Assembly (NCBI GenBank): GCA_023954795.1
Contig: JAGSHA010000052.1
Location: 1-13,083, forward strand
Reading direction: 5' to 3'
Source: Oceanospirillaceae bacterium
GTDB lineage: Bacteria; Pseudomonadota; Gammaproteobacteria; Pseudomonadales; Balneatricaceae
Length of the DNA: 13,083 bases
Position numbers and translations under genes: made by a program. The notes under the pieces were generated by a model that did not search any database, was not told the origin of the DNA, and saw nothing but the letters and a program-made list of their open reading frames with translations. Every line of letters starts with the position of its first letter. The first letter of the stretch is position 1. Positions 7,337 to 13,083 of this stretch are shown piece by piece.

Positions 7337-9862
7337 TTATATGTGACTGGTTGATTCCGGCCCCAAGGGTTTAAGCGCAATGATCAGTTGCGGTAACAGC
7401 AGCAAGGCACCGATCAAAGCGGAAAACATCGCCAGTCCGGTTAGCAGGCCAAAATAGATAGTCGGGGTGAAGTTGGACAGAGAGAGGATGGCAAAGCCCG
7501 CGATGATAATCACCGAGGTATAAAACATCGCTTTGCCGATACTGTTATGGCAGCGATACATGGTGGCGCAGTAGTTATGGTCTTTTGGAAACTCCTTCTG
7601 AAAGCGGTGGATATAATGAATGGTGTCGTCCACACCAATACCAACGGTTATCGCCGCAATGGTGATGGTCATCATATCAAGCGGAATTCCGGCCCAGCCC
7701 ATGCCGCCCAGCACGATGCCTGCCGCGAGCAGGTTGGGGGTGACGGCGATAACGGCCAGGTAGAGGGAGCGGAATAACAGGGTAAACATCAGGGTGATGG
7801 CCACAAACACGGCACCCAGGGTGGCAATTTGGGAGCCGAACAGGCTCTGCAGCATATTGTTGTAAAGTACCAGCATCCCGGTCTGACTCACTTGGTCAGG
7901 CTGATAGCCCATCTCCTTTTGAAGAAAAAGCTCAATCTTGTGCAGTAACTCTCCACGCTTTAATCCCTTGCTGGTTTCCATCACGCGCAACGATATACGG
8001 GTTTCCTGACCATCATCTGCGAGATAGGGGGCAATAAGCAGTGTCTTTACGTTCCGTGGCAGGTTCTTGCGTAGCAGGGTCAGCTGGAAATCATCCAGCT
8101 CCTCTGAAGTGATGTCTTTGAACACCTGATACAGCGAGTTGAGTGACATCACCTTACCGGTCTCGTCTAGCGATTCGAGAAAACGTTGAATTCGATCTAT
8201 CTCTTCCAGCCCGGCGCGGCTGAACCAGTAACTACTTTGCTCCGCAGAACGTTCATCGGCAAATGGATTGTCGTCAAAGGGATCATCCGTGAAAGGTTCA
8301 TCTTCGAAGGGGGAAGCCTCAGGCGTATCAGACACCTGATGGTCAGCGCGATCTTGCGTTGGAGCTCTGAGCAGGATATCCAGCGGGATGGTACCGCCCA
8401 GCTCTTGGTCGATTACCAGCATGCCCTGATAGATCTCGGTGGTATCGTGGAAATAGTCGATGAAACGGTTCTCCACCTGTAACCGGGCGATGCCGAAGAC
8501 ACTGGCAATAAACAATACACCGCTGACGATTAATATAGATGTTCCATGGTGATCGGTGATGCGGGCGAAGTGGTGGGTTAACGGTCTGCTTTTGCTGCTG
8601 ATTTCGCTTTTACCTTTTGGGATGAGCAGCAAGCAGGCAGGCAGCAAACTGAAGGCCATGAGCAGCGCCGCTGCTACGCCGATGGTCATCATCCAGCCGA
8701 AGTCGATGACGGGACGGATACCACTGACCACCAGAGAGGCAAAAGCCACGATCGTCGTGATCGTGGTAAAGAAACAGGGTTTAGCCATAAACGTTAAGGT
8801 GTTGAGCACTAGCTCGCGCTGACTGCTGTGAGGTTGTGCCTGATGATATTCGCGATAGCGCACCACCAGATGGATGGTGATCGCCAAGGTGATGATAAGC
8901 AACAATGCGGTAAAGTTTGAGGAAACCACCGTCAGCTGCCAGTCGATTAAAGCGATGTAACCAAGCATCGCCAGCGCGGTCAGTAAGCAGGTGAGCAAGG
9001 GCAGCACCACCCAGCGTAAACGACGGAATATCAGCCCCATCAATGCGATGATGAATAGCATGATCGCGCTGCCGAAGGTGATCAGATCGCTTTTAATAAA
9101 GGCGATCATGTCGGCGGCTATCATGGGGACGCCCCCCAGAAATAGGGTGGCATGGTTCCGGTAACGCTCCAGCACGGTACGTACCTGAGAGACTAGCTGC
9201 TGCTGACGTTCGTTTGCCTTAATGGAGTAAGCTCGAAATGTCGATTCTGCCTGATCCAGTTCGAGCTTCTCAGCCGCGCTTAACCCTTGGATACGGCGTT
9301 TAGCGCGCAGTTGATCACGCTGGTCCAGAAGTTGAAAGAAATGCGTGTCTCGGGCCAGACTCACCTGCAGGACCGTGGTGTTCTCATCGGCACTGGTGAG
9401 CAGGTTATTGTAGAGTGGACTGTTGCTGAATTCGCGGCGGGCAAGTGCTATGTCAGTGTCTGGCTGCTCCAGATAATGGATACCTTCAGCGAGATTGTTG
9501 AGTTTAACCGGTGGGCTATAGAGCAGTGGCACATCAAGTATGGTACTGACCGACGAGACATGCGGCAGTGCCTTTAATTCATCTCGCAGCAAGGCCAGTT
9601 GCGCCAGTACCGTAGGTGAGAACAGTTCACCGTGTGGACGATAGGTAACCACAAGATAGCTTTCCGAGTGGTATCTTTTACCCATCTCCCGATAAAGCTC
9701 AAGTGCTTGGTCTCCTTCCAGTACGAGAGAATCTGCCGATGCATCCAGAGTGAGCCGGGGAAGCTGAGATAGCAGCAGTAGCAGGATCAGCGAAATCAGC
9801 CCCAGTACCACGAGTGGATAGCGAAGCAAGCAAGCAAAGATGGTATAGGTGCGTGATTTCAT
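7337..9862 (-). CDS. RND/MMPL-family permease, probable lipid exporter (HpnN-like)
   Basis: Inner-membrane transporter of 841 residues in the COG1033 RND/MMPL group. Twelve likely membrane spans fall at about 17-34, 263-279, 284-303, 311-332, 362-381, 389-412, 441-458, 677-697, 703-721, 729-748, 779-797 and 803-826. Two large periplasmic loops follow TM1 and TM7, as in RND proteins of the single-gene type. GIGVDDTIHYIHRF (741-754) is the MMPL-type TM motif, echoed in the first half by ITLAITIHLVVRYREY. Periplasmic loop 2 carries an acidic repeat (about 512-537: PFEDE, PFTDD, PFDDN, PFADE), unusual for the family. Start ATG 9862 follows AGGA with a seven-base spacer. It lies 20 bases behind an MlaC-like gene. 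That pairing is known for HpnM-HpnN in hopanoid export, so a hydrophobic lipid substrate is likely; no hopanoid genes are in view, and the substrate is unknown. Confidence 0.88.
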   Translation of the reverse strand: MKSRTYTIFACLLRYPLVVLGLISLILLLLLSQLPRLTLDASADSLVLEGDQALELYREMGKRYHSESYLVVTYRPHGELFSPTVLAQLALLRDELKALPHVSSVSTILDVPLLYSPPVKLNNLAEGIHYLEQPDTDIALARREFSNSPLYNNLLTSADENTTVLQVSLARDTHFFQLLDQRDQLRAKRRIQGLSAAEKLELDQAESTFRAYSIKANERQQQLVSQVRTVLERYRNHATLFLGGVPMIAADMIAFIKSDLITFGSAIMLFIIALMGLIFRRLRWVVLPLLTCLLTALAMLGYIALIDWQLTVVSSNFTALLLIITLAITIHLVVRYREYHQAQPHSSQRELVLNTLTFMAKPCFFTTITTIVAFASLVVSGIRPVIDFGWMMTIGVAAALLMAFSLLPACLLLIPKGKSEISSKSRPLTHHFARITDHHGTSILIVSGVLFIASVFGIARLQVENRFIDYFHDTTEIYQGMLVIDQELGGTIPLDILLRAPTQDRADHQVSDTPEASPFEDEPFTDDPFDDNPFADERSAEQSSYWFSRAGLEEIDRIQRFLESLDETGKVMSLNSLYQVFKDITSEELDDFQLTLLRKNLPRNVKTLLIAPYLADDGQETRISLRVMETSKGLKRGELLHKIELFLQKEMGYQPDQVSQTGMLVLYNNMLQSLFGSQIATLGAVFVAITLMFTLLFRSLYLAVIAVTPNLLAAGIVLGGMGWAGIPLDMMTITIAAITVGIGVDDTIHYIHRFQKEFPKDHNYCATMYRCHNSIGKAMFYTSVIIIAGFAILSLSNFTPTIYFGLLTGLAMFSALIGALLLLPQLIIALKPLGPESTSHI

Positions 9863-9882
9863 CGTGCGATCCTGGGCGGAAA

Positions 9883-10500
9883 TCAGCTTTCATCAGGAGG
9901 ATTAATGGCGGCGATGACAGCATCCACATCTCCGCTTTCGAGGGCTCGGTGGATGGCGCCATTGAGCGTTTTACTGAGCACGACACCATCGACCGACAGA
10001 TCAAACACCTGCCATTGACCATCGGTTTTTCGTACCGCGAAGTCTAAGGTATGAGCATTTTGTGTGGTGTGAACCTTGAGTCGCACGACGCTGTAGTTGG
10101 GCTTATCCCGGCTTTTACCGACCTCGATCATCTGTCCGTTATAGGTGTTCAGTGCAATACGGTAAGTACGGCGCAGCGATTGGATGACGGCCATCTGGGC
10201 TTCAGCGGTTTTGTCTGCGGCGATGATATCGTTCCAACGTGGATGAAAGATGCGACGGCTCAGATATTCCTGGTCGATGTGGGGCAGGATGTGCTGATCG
10301 ATGATCTGATCCAGATACCCGTTATCCCCCAGTCGATTCTGGTCTCGGCCACTTTGCAGGGCCTGCTGAAGCTGGGTTGCGATCTGGCTTATAAACGCGT
10401 TGGCGTTGTTATTTGGGTTATCGGCAACCGCATGCCCGATGCCAAGCGTTACGATGATGAAGACAACCAGGCTGCGAAGGTAGAGTTGGTAGTGCAGCAT
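9883..10500 (-). CDS. MlaC/Ttg2D-family periplasmic lipid carrier
   Basis: Periplasmic 205-residue protein of the MlaC/toluene-tolerance Ttg2D/HpnM family, which carries phospholipid-like molecules between membranes. Residues 1-26 are a signal peptide ending AVA-D. The mature part shows the family pattern: a helical N-terminal region, then IIDQHILPHIDQEYLSRRIF, followed by the curved sheet segment (YSVVRLKVHT, HTLDFAVRKTDGQWQVFDLSVDGVVLSKTL). The phrase DGQWQVFDLSVDGV is close to the MlaC signature. Start ATG 10500 follows GGAGGGG with a seven-base spacer; an upstream GTG at 10506 is less likely. It is the first gene of an operon with the RND permease 20 bases downstream. Classical Mla partners (MlaF, E, D, B) are not in this window, so it probably serves the permease rather than the canonical ABC system. 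It is not given the name mlaC for that reason. Confidence 0.88.
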   Translation of the reverse strand: MLHYQLYLRSLVVFIIVTLGIGHAVADNPNNNANAFISQIATQLQQALQSGRDQNRLGDNGYLDQIIDQHILPHIDQEYLSRRIFHPRWNDIIAADKTAEAQMAVIQSLRRTYRIALNTYNGQMIEVGKSRDKPNYSVVRLKVHTTQNAHTLDFAVRKTDGQWQVFDLSVDGVVLSKTLNGAIHRALESGDVDAVIAAINPPDES

Positions 10501-10546
10501 AAACACACCCCTCCCTGAGTCCGGGGGTATCCCAGATCACACTCTC

Positions 10547-10574
10547 ATACTAGGTCATCAACCCTGAACGGCAA
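10547..10574 (-). promoter_or_regulatory. Candidate sigma-70 promoter for the MlaC-like/RND operon
   Basis: On the minus strand, TTGCCG (10574-10569) is followed after 16 bases by TAGTAT (10552-10547). Each hexamer matches the consensus at four of six positions. A start site about seven bases further on would give a leader of roughly 40 bases before the ATG at 10500. Confidence 0.4.
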
Positions 10575-10632
10575 GCTTTCAGTACGCATGCTGTTTGCTA
10601 GGCTATAGGCATAGTCATGAGAAATGTCATTT

Positions 10633-11310
10633 ATGTGTGGCCGATACAATGTGATTGATGATCCCTATACCCGAGAGCTGCTAGCGGTTCTCGGAATCCA
10701 GAATGCTCTGGATACGCGGTATAACATCGCGCCGACTGAGAATGTGCAAGTCGTCAGTCAGGATGACTCAGGCACTCAGCTGTCGAGTATGCGCTGGTGG
10801 TTGGTGCCCGCTTGGGTGAAAGAGCCCGGCACTCAGTATTCGATGTTTAATGCGCGTGCGGAAGGTCTGGCTGAGAGTAGGGCGTTCCGGCATCCTTTTA
10901 AACGTCAGCGTTGCATTATTCCTGCCAGTAGCTTCATTGAATGGCGCAGCGAAGAGGGCAAACAGCCCTATGATATTCGGTCAGAGAAAGGCGCTTTGGC
11001 GTTTGCCGGTCTCTGGGATTGTTGGGGAACCGGAGCGGAACAGATATATAGCTGTGCCATGATTACCACCGATGCCGCGCCGGAATTCAGACATATTCAC
11101 CCGCGGATGCCGGTGATGCTGGCGCCGGATATGTTTCAACAGTGGCTGGATCCGGCAATCGACGGTAAAACGCTGATGCCGTTTTTGTTGCCTCAGTTGC
11201 CTGCGCCTCTGCAGGTTGTGGCGGTGGATCCGCGCATTAATAATAGCCGCCTTAAAGAAGCACCTGAGCCGATAGCTATGATGAAGATGATTGTCTCCAA
11301 ATTGACTTGA
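10633..11310 (+). CDS. SRAP-domain abasic-site DNA-protein crosslinking protein (YedK/HMCES family)
   Basis: A 225-residue SOS-response-associated peptidase (SRAP) protein. YedK/HMCES proteins form a thiazolidine crosslink between the N-terminal cysteine and abasic sites in single-stranded DNA, protecting replication forks. The start must be the ATG at 10633, giving Met-Cys2-Gly-Arg-Tyr, because the enzyme needs Cys2 exposed after Met removal. An ATG at 10624 would add three residues and block this. Active-site residues are present: C2, N73 and R75 in FNARAE, E103 in FIEWR, and H156 in HIHPRMPVML. Length matches E. coli YedK (about 222). Only a weak GAGA lies upstream. No LexA box (CTGT-N8-ACAG) was found in the 132 bases upstream, so direct SOS control is not supported here. 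It is convergent with the flagellin gene, 26 bases apart. Confidence 0.95.
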   Translation: MCGRYNVIDDPYTRELLAVLGIQNALDTRYNIAPTENVQVVSQDDSGTQLSSMRWWLVPAWVKEPGTQYSMFNARAEGLAESRAFRHPFKRQRCIIPASSFIEWRSEEGKQPYDIRSEKGALAFAGLWDCWGTGAEQIYSCAMITTDAAPEFRHIHPRMPVMLAPDMFQQWLDPAIDGKTLMPFLLPQLPAPLQVVAVDPRINNSRLKEAPEPIAMMKMIVSKLT

Positions 11311-11336
11311 TCACTACAGTAGACAATAAGGCGATA

Positions 11337-12149
11337 TTACTGGCCAATAAGTGCTAGTACATCACCGCGGCTCGCATTGGCCTGGGCTTGGAGTGTAATG
11401 GTCACTTCCTGTTGGATGAGCGCGCGGCTTTGTTCAGTAGTGGCCTTGGCCATATCAGCATCGGTGATACGGGAGCGTGATTCAGCGTTGTTGATAGATG
11501 AGTCTGTCAGGCTGCGGCTTACACTGTCCAGTTGTCCCTGAATGGCGGCAAAACTGCCGGCGGAATCGTTAAGGAGACTGATGGCGCCATCGATACTGTC
11601 GAGTGCATCAGATGAGCTTATGTCGAGCGAAAATAGACCCTGATCTTCGAGGGCGCTTTGTAGATCCGGAGTGTTGATAGTTGTTGAACTGTCACCTGCC
11701 TGAATATTGATATCACGTTCTTCATTCAGTAGCGACTGGCCATTGAAGCTAGTTTGTCCAACGGTATCCTGGATTCCCGCGAGCAATTCGTCAGCTTGCT
11801 TCTGCAAGGATTGGCGATCGGACTCATTCAACGTGCCGTTTTGAGCTTGGAGCGATATTTCGCGTAGTTGCTGCACTGAATCTGTAATTTGAGAAATGCC
11901 TCCCTGTGCTACTTCAGAGAGGGAGCTGCCATCCATGACATTACGTAGACCAGCCGCATTTTCATTTATTTCACGGGTCAGGCCGATGGAAACTTGGATT
12001 CCGGCAGGATCATCAGATGCTTGATTGATGCGCTGGCCGCTGGCTATTTGCTGGCTGGCTTCTGCAAGTCGATTATCGCTATGTAGAGAGCTGCTGGATA
12101 TTGCCAGTGAGTTCAGCTGTAGTTCCATTGCCTTGCGCTCAATATTCAT
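11337..12149 (-). CDS. Compact flagellin-like protein
   Basis: A 270-residue protein with both conserved ends of flagellin (D0/D1) and almost no variable D2/D3 middle. The N-terminal part has ASGQRINQASDDPAGIQVS (36-54), matching the family's SSGLRINSAKDDAAG, then LREISLQAQNGT (95-106) and TSFNGQSLL (133-141). The C-terminal part has AAIQGQLDSVSRSL (201-214), ITDADMAKATTE (228-239) and QAQANASRGDVLALIGQ, matching the usual AQANQ...VLSLL ending. Oddities are a start lacking the usual INTN motif (MNIERKAMELQLNS), a terminal GQ after the family's usual end, and no flagellar neighbours. No clear Shine-Dalgarno precedes ATG 12149. A second Met at residue 8 (12128) has AAGG only two bases upstream. 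Length alignment to FliC fits the first Met slightly better. It is probably a minor or alternative filament subunit, or a flagellin-like protein exported by the flagellar system. Confidence 0.88.
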   Translation of the reverse strand: MNIERKAMELQLNSLAISSSSLHSDNRLAEASQQIASGQRINQASDDPAGIQVSIGLTREINENAAGLRNVMDGSSLSEVAQGGISQITDSVQQLREISLQAQNGTLNESDRQSLQKQADELLAGIQDTVGQTSFNGQSLLNEERDINIQAGDSSTTINTPDLQSALEDQGLFSLDISSSDALDSIDGAISLLNDSAGSFAAIQGQLDSVSRSLTDSSINNAESRSRITDADMAKATTEQSRALIQQEVTITLQAQANASRGDVLALIGQ

Positions 12150-12161
12150 GGATGAGTATTG

Positions 12162-12189
12162 AGTATACTACGAAAAAAGTATGAGTAAA
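12162..12189 (-). promoter_or_regulatory. Candidate promoter of the flagellin-like gene
   Basis: On the minus strand, TTTACT (12189-12184) and TATACT (12167-12162) are separated by 16 bases. Transcription would start only about six bases before the ATG at 12149, implying a near-leaderless message, which fits the lack of a Shine-Dalgarno. An alternative pair uses TTGACC (12213-12208) with TTTACT as -10 at 18 bases. No sigma-28 or sigma-54 motif is apparent. Confidence 0.25.
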
Positions 12190-12219
12190 GATTGTACAGC
12201 TGGCTTGGGTCAAATATTG

Positions 12220-12231
12220 TTTCTTAAGAAA
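12220..12231. repeat. 12-base perfect palindrome upstream of the flagellin-like gene
   Basis: TTTCTTAAGAAA is a perfect palindrome about 70 bases before the flagellin-like ATG, just upstream of both candidate -35 boxes. It could be an operator for a dimeric regulator. AT-rich palindromes also arise by chance, so this is tentative. Confidence 0.25.
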
Positions 12232-12398
12232 AATGGGGGCGAGAAGGCTTAGTGTGTGAGGAAAGGTCGGGGCTGTATCAGGTATGAGAATCATCAGTAA
12301 AGTGATCGAACCATCAACAGGGTACGAAATAACAGGCGCCGTTTTTGCCGAATAATGTCGGATCTATTGGGATACGGAGAGTTAAAAGGGGCGCTAAA

Positions 12399-12680
12399 CT
12401 AGGGGCGACCTAGACCTACCAGCCAGGCTGCCAGCAACAGAGGAATGATAAACGCGCAGATCTTGCGTCCTGAGCGCCATATTTCGAGTTGCTCGCGTTC
12501 TTTCATCGCAATATGGGAGGCGATCACATGGTGCACTTCAGCCTGAGCCGCTTTGACCGCGTTTTCGATCTTCATGCCCAGATACAGCACCATGGTGTGG
12601 CAAACGAGTGTTGCCAGCAGGCTAATTAATAGCAGCCACCCGGCGGGTGCAGAAAAGTTGGCGTAATAAAATTCATACAT
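12399..12680 (-). CDS. Small two-span membrane protein, unrecognised
   Basis: A 93-residue hypothetical protein of no family I recognise. Two hydrophobic spans are visible, about residues 12-34 (AGWLLLISLLATLVCHTMVLYLG) and 73-90 (ICAFIIPLLLAAWLVGLG). They flank a charged, helical central segment (about 37-70: KIENAVKAAQAEVHHVIASH, then KEREQLEIWRSGRK) that may form a short coiled coil. By the positive-inside rule the RSGRK cluster favours a cytoplasmic loop with both ends outside. Start ATG 12680 has only a weak GGTAG upstream. Codon use and length look like a real gene rather than a shadow, and no other frame here encodes anything better. It is flanked by 249 bases before the flagellin-like gene and a non-coding stretch on the other side, so context does not suggest a role. 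Confidence 0.6.
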   Translation of the reverse strand: MYEFYYANFSAPAGWLLLISLLATLVCHTMVLYLGMKIENAVKAAQAEVHHVIASHIAMKEREQLEIWRSGRKICAFIIPLLLAAWLVGLGRP

Positions 12681-12985
12681 AAAGCTACCGGTATGAAATT
12701 GGGTTTAACCCTATTAATGGGCCATAACCTAAGTATTGCATAGATCACAGATCGCACTTTTTGACTCAAGTGCTTCCGTGTTACATCTCTGAAACCGCCT
12801 CATCTCAGATCTGATTTTTTCTGTGTTGTCTTAAGGGAGGGGAATTGCGACTGACAACGCTTGAATGAGTTGAGAAGTGGCTTCTCTCGGATTTACCTGG
12901 TCATGCTATAGCCGATGTAAACCATGCAAAGCCCCCACCTTGTAGGGTGAGGGCGTAGTTGAGTTGTTGTCTGTACTGGGTATGA
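12681..12985. other. 305-base stretch without a recognisable gene
   Basis: No coding sequence is supported on either strand. It holds the leader and presumed promoter of the small membrane-protein gene, a perfect TCAGATCTGA palindrome followed by a T-run (12805-12820), a six-base-stem inverted repeat GAGAAG-TGG-CTTCTC (12872-12886), and the hairpin at 12931-12954. Multiple hairpins could reflect a small RNA or simply terminators; nothing here decides. Confidence 0.5.
12931..12954 (-). terminator. Probable intrinsic terminator of the right-edge gene
   Basis: GCCCCCACC and GGTGAGGGC form a nine-position stem with one internal mismatch and a six-base loop (12940-12945). On the minus strand it is followed by TTTGC, a short T-run. 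It lies about 30 bases past the stop codon at 12986, where a terminator for that gene would be expected. Confidence 0.6.
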
Positions 12986-13083
12986 TTAGAAATCGAAGAA
13001 ATCCATATCTTGCATGGTGTTGGACTGACCCGTTACACCGACATCGCTGTCCATATCGAAGCTGTTGTCATCACTCATGCTGG
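12986..13083 (-). CDS. C-terminal end of a gene running off the right edge (partial)
   Basis: An open minus-strand frame enters from the right edge and stops at TAA (12988-12986), giving 31 visible residues plus a split codon. The visible tail is rich in Asp, Ser and Met and ends QDMDFFDF. An in-frame ATG (13078) exists, but a 30-residue gene is less likely than the acidic tail of a longer protein. The terminator-like hairpin just beyond the stop supports a true gene end. No family can be assigned from so little; acidic tails ending in Phe occur in interaction tips such as that of SSB, but this is only a resemblance. Confidence 0.5.
   Translation of the reverse strand, partial: SMSDDNSFDMDSDVGVTGQSNTMQDMDFFDF

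Noticed and set aside
10051..10518. 155-residue plus-strand reading frame
   Set aside because: It is antisense to the MlaC-like gene, which has a signal peptide, family motifs and a strong ribosome site; the antisense protein resembles nothing.
10507..10632. LexA operator upstream of the SRAP gene
   Set aside because: No CTGT-N8-ACAG arrangement is present despite the family's SOS association in name.
12761..12787. TTGACT/TACATC plus-strand promoter
   Set aside because: The spacer is only 15 bases, the -10 match is weak and no plus-strand gene follows in the window.
1..13083. CRISPR array, tRNA, rRNA, insertion sequence or prophage attachment site
   Set aside because: No regularly spaced repeats, tRNA-like cloverleaf ends, rRNA-like stretches, transposase motifs or flanking direct repeats were seen.

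Overview
The window looks like chromosomal DNA from a marine-type gammaproteobacterium. The clues are a LuxP protein that lines up without gaps with Vibrio LuxP over its ligand-binding residues, a flagellin, an MlaC-like lipid carrier, and HinT and SRAP/YedK proteins of proteobacterial type. No RNA genes, insertion sequences, CRISPR arrays or att sites are visible. I cannot name a genus.

Layout. (1) Bases 98-4267, plus strand: a two-gene unit. It holds a periplasmic LuxP autoinducer-2 receptor and, directly abutting it, a 1013-residue membrane protein. That protein has a LuxQ-like periplasmic domain, but its output is PAS-PAS-GGDEF-EAL rather than a histidine kinase. The pair should feed AI-2 directly into cyclic di-GMP levels, in the style of V. 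cholerae NspS-MbaA. (2) Bases 4449-7200, minus strand: HinT, then a small winged-helix/zinc-ribbon protein, then (overlapping it) a 680-residue fusion of a Clp1/Grc3-like P-loop polynucleotide kinase and an RNase Z-like metallo-beta-lactamase nuclease. This is the most unusual protein here and could be an RNA-end processing or repair system. (3) Bases 7337-10500, minus strand: an MlaC-like periplasmic carrier followed by an RND/MMPL permease with an acidic repeated insert, a likely lipid-trafficking pair. (4) Bases 10633-11310, plus strand: a YedK/HMCES-type SRAP protein that protects abasic sites in single-stranded DNA. (5) Bases 11337-12680, minus strand: a compact orphan flagellin and a small unrecognised two-span membrane protein. 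(6) From 12681: a 305-base non-coding stretch with a probable terminator, then the C-terminal end of a gene that runs off the right edge.

Several genes have an upstream GTG or TTG in frame, but the start chosen here is the internal ATG with a good Shine-Dalgarno sequence (luxP 98, HTH-ribbon 6774, kinase-nuclease 6491, hinT 7200, mlaC-like 10500). For the SRAP gene the start is fixed by the need for Cys at position 2.
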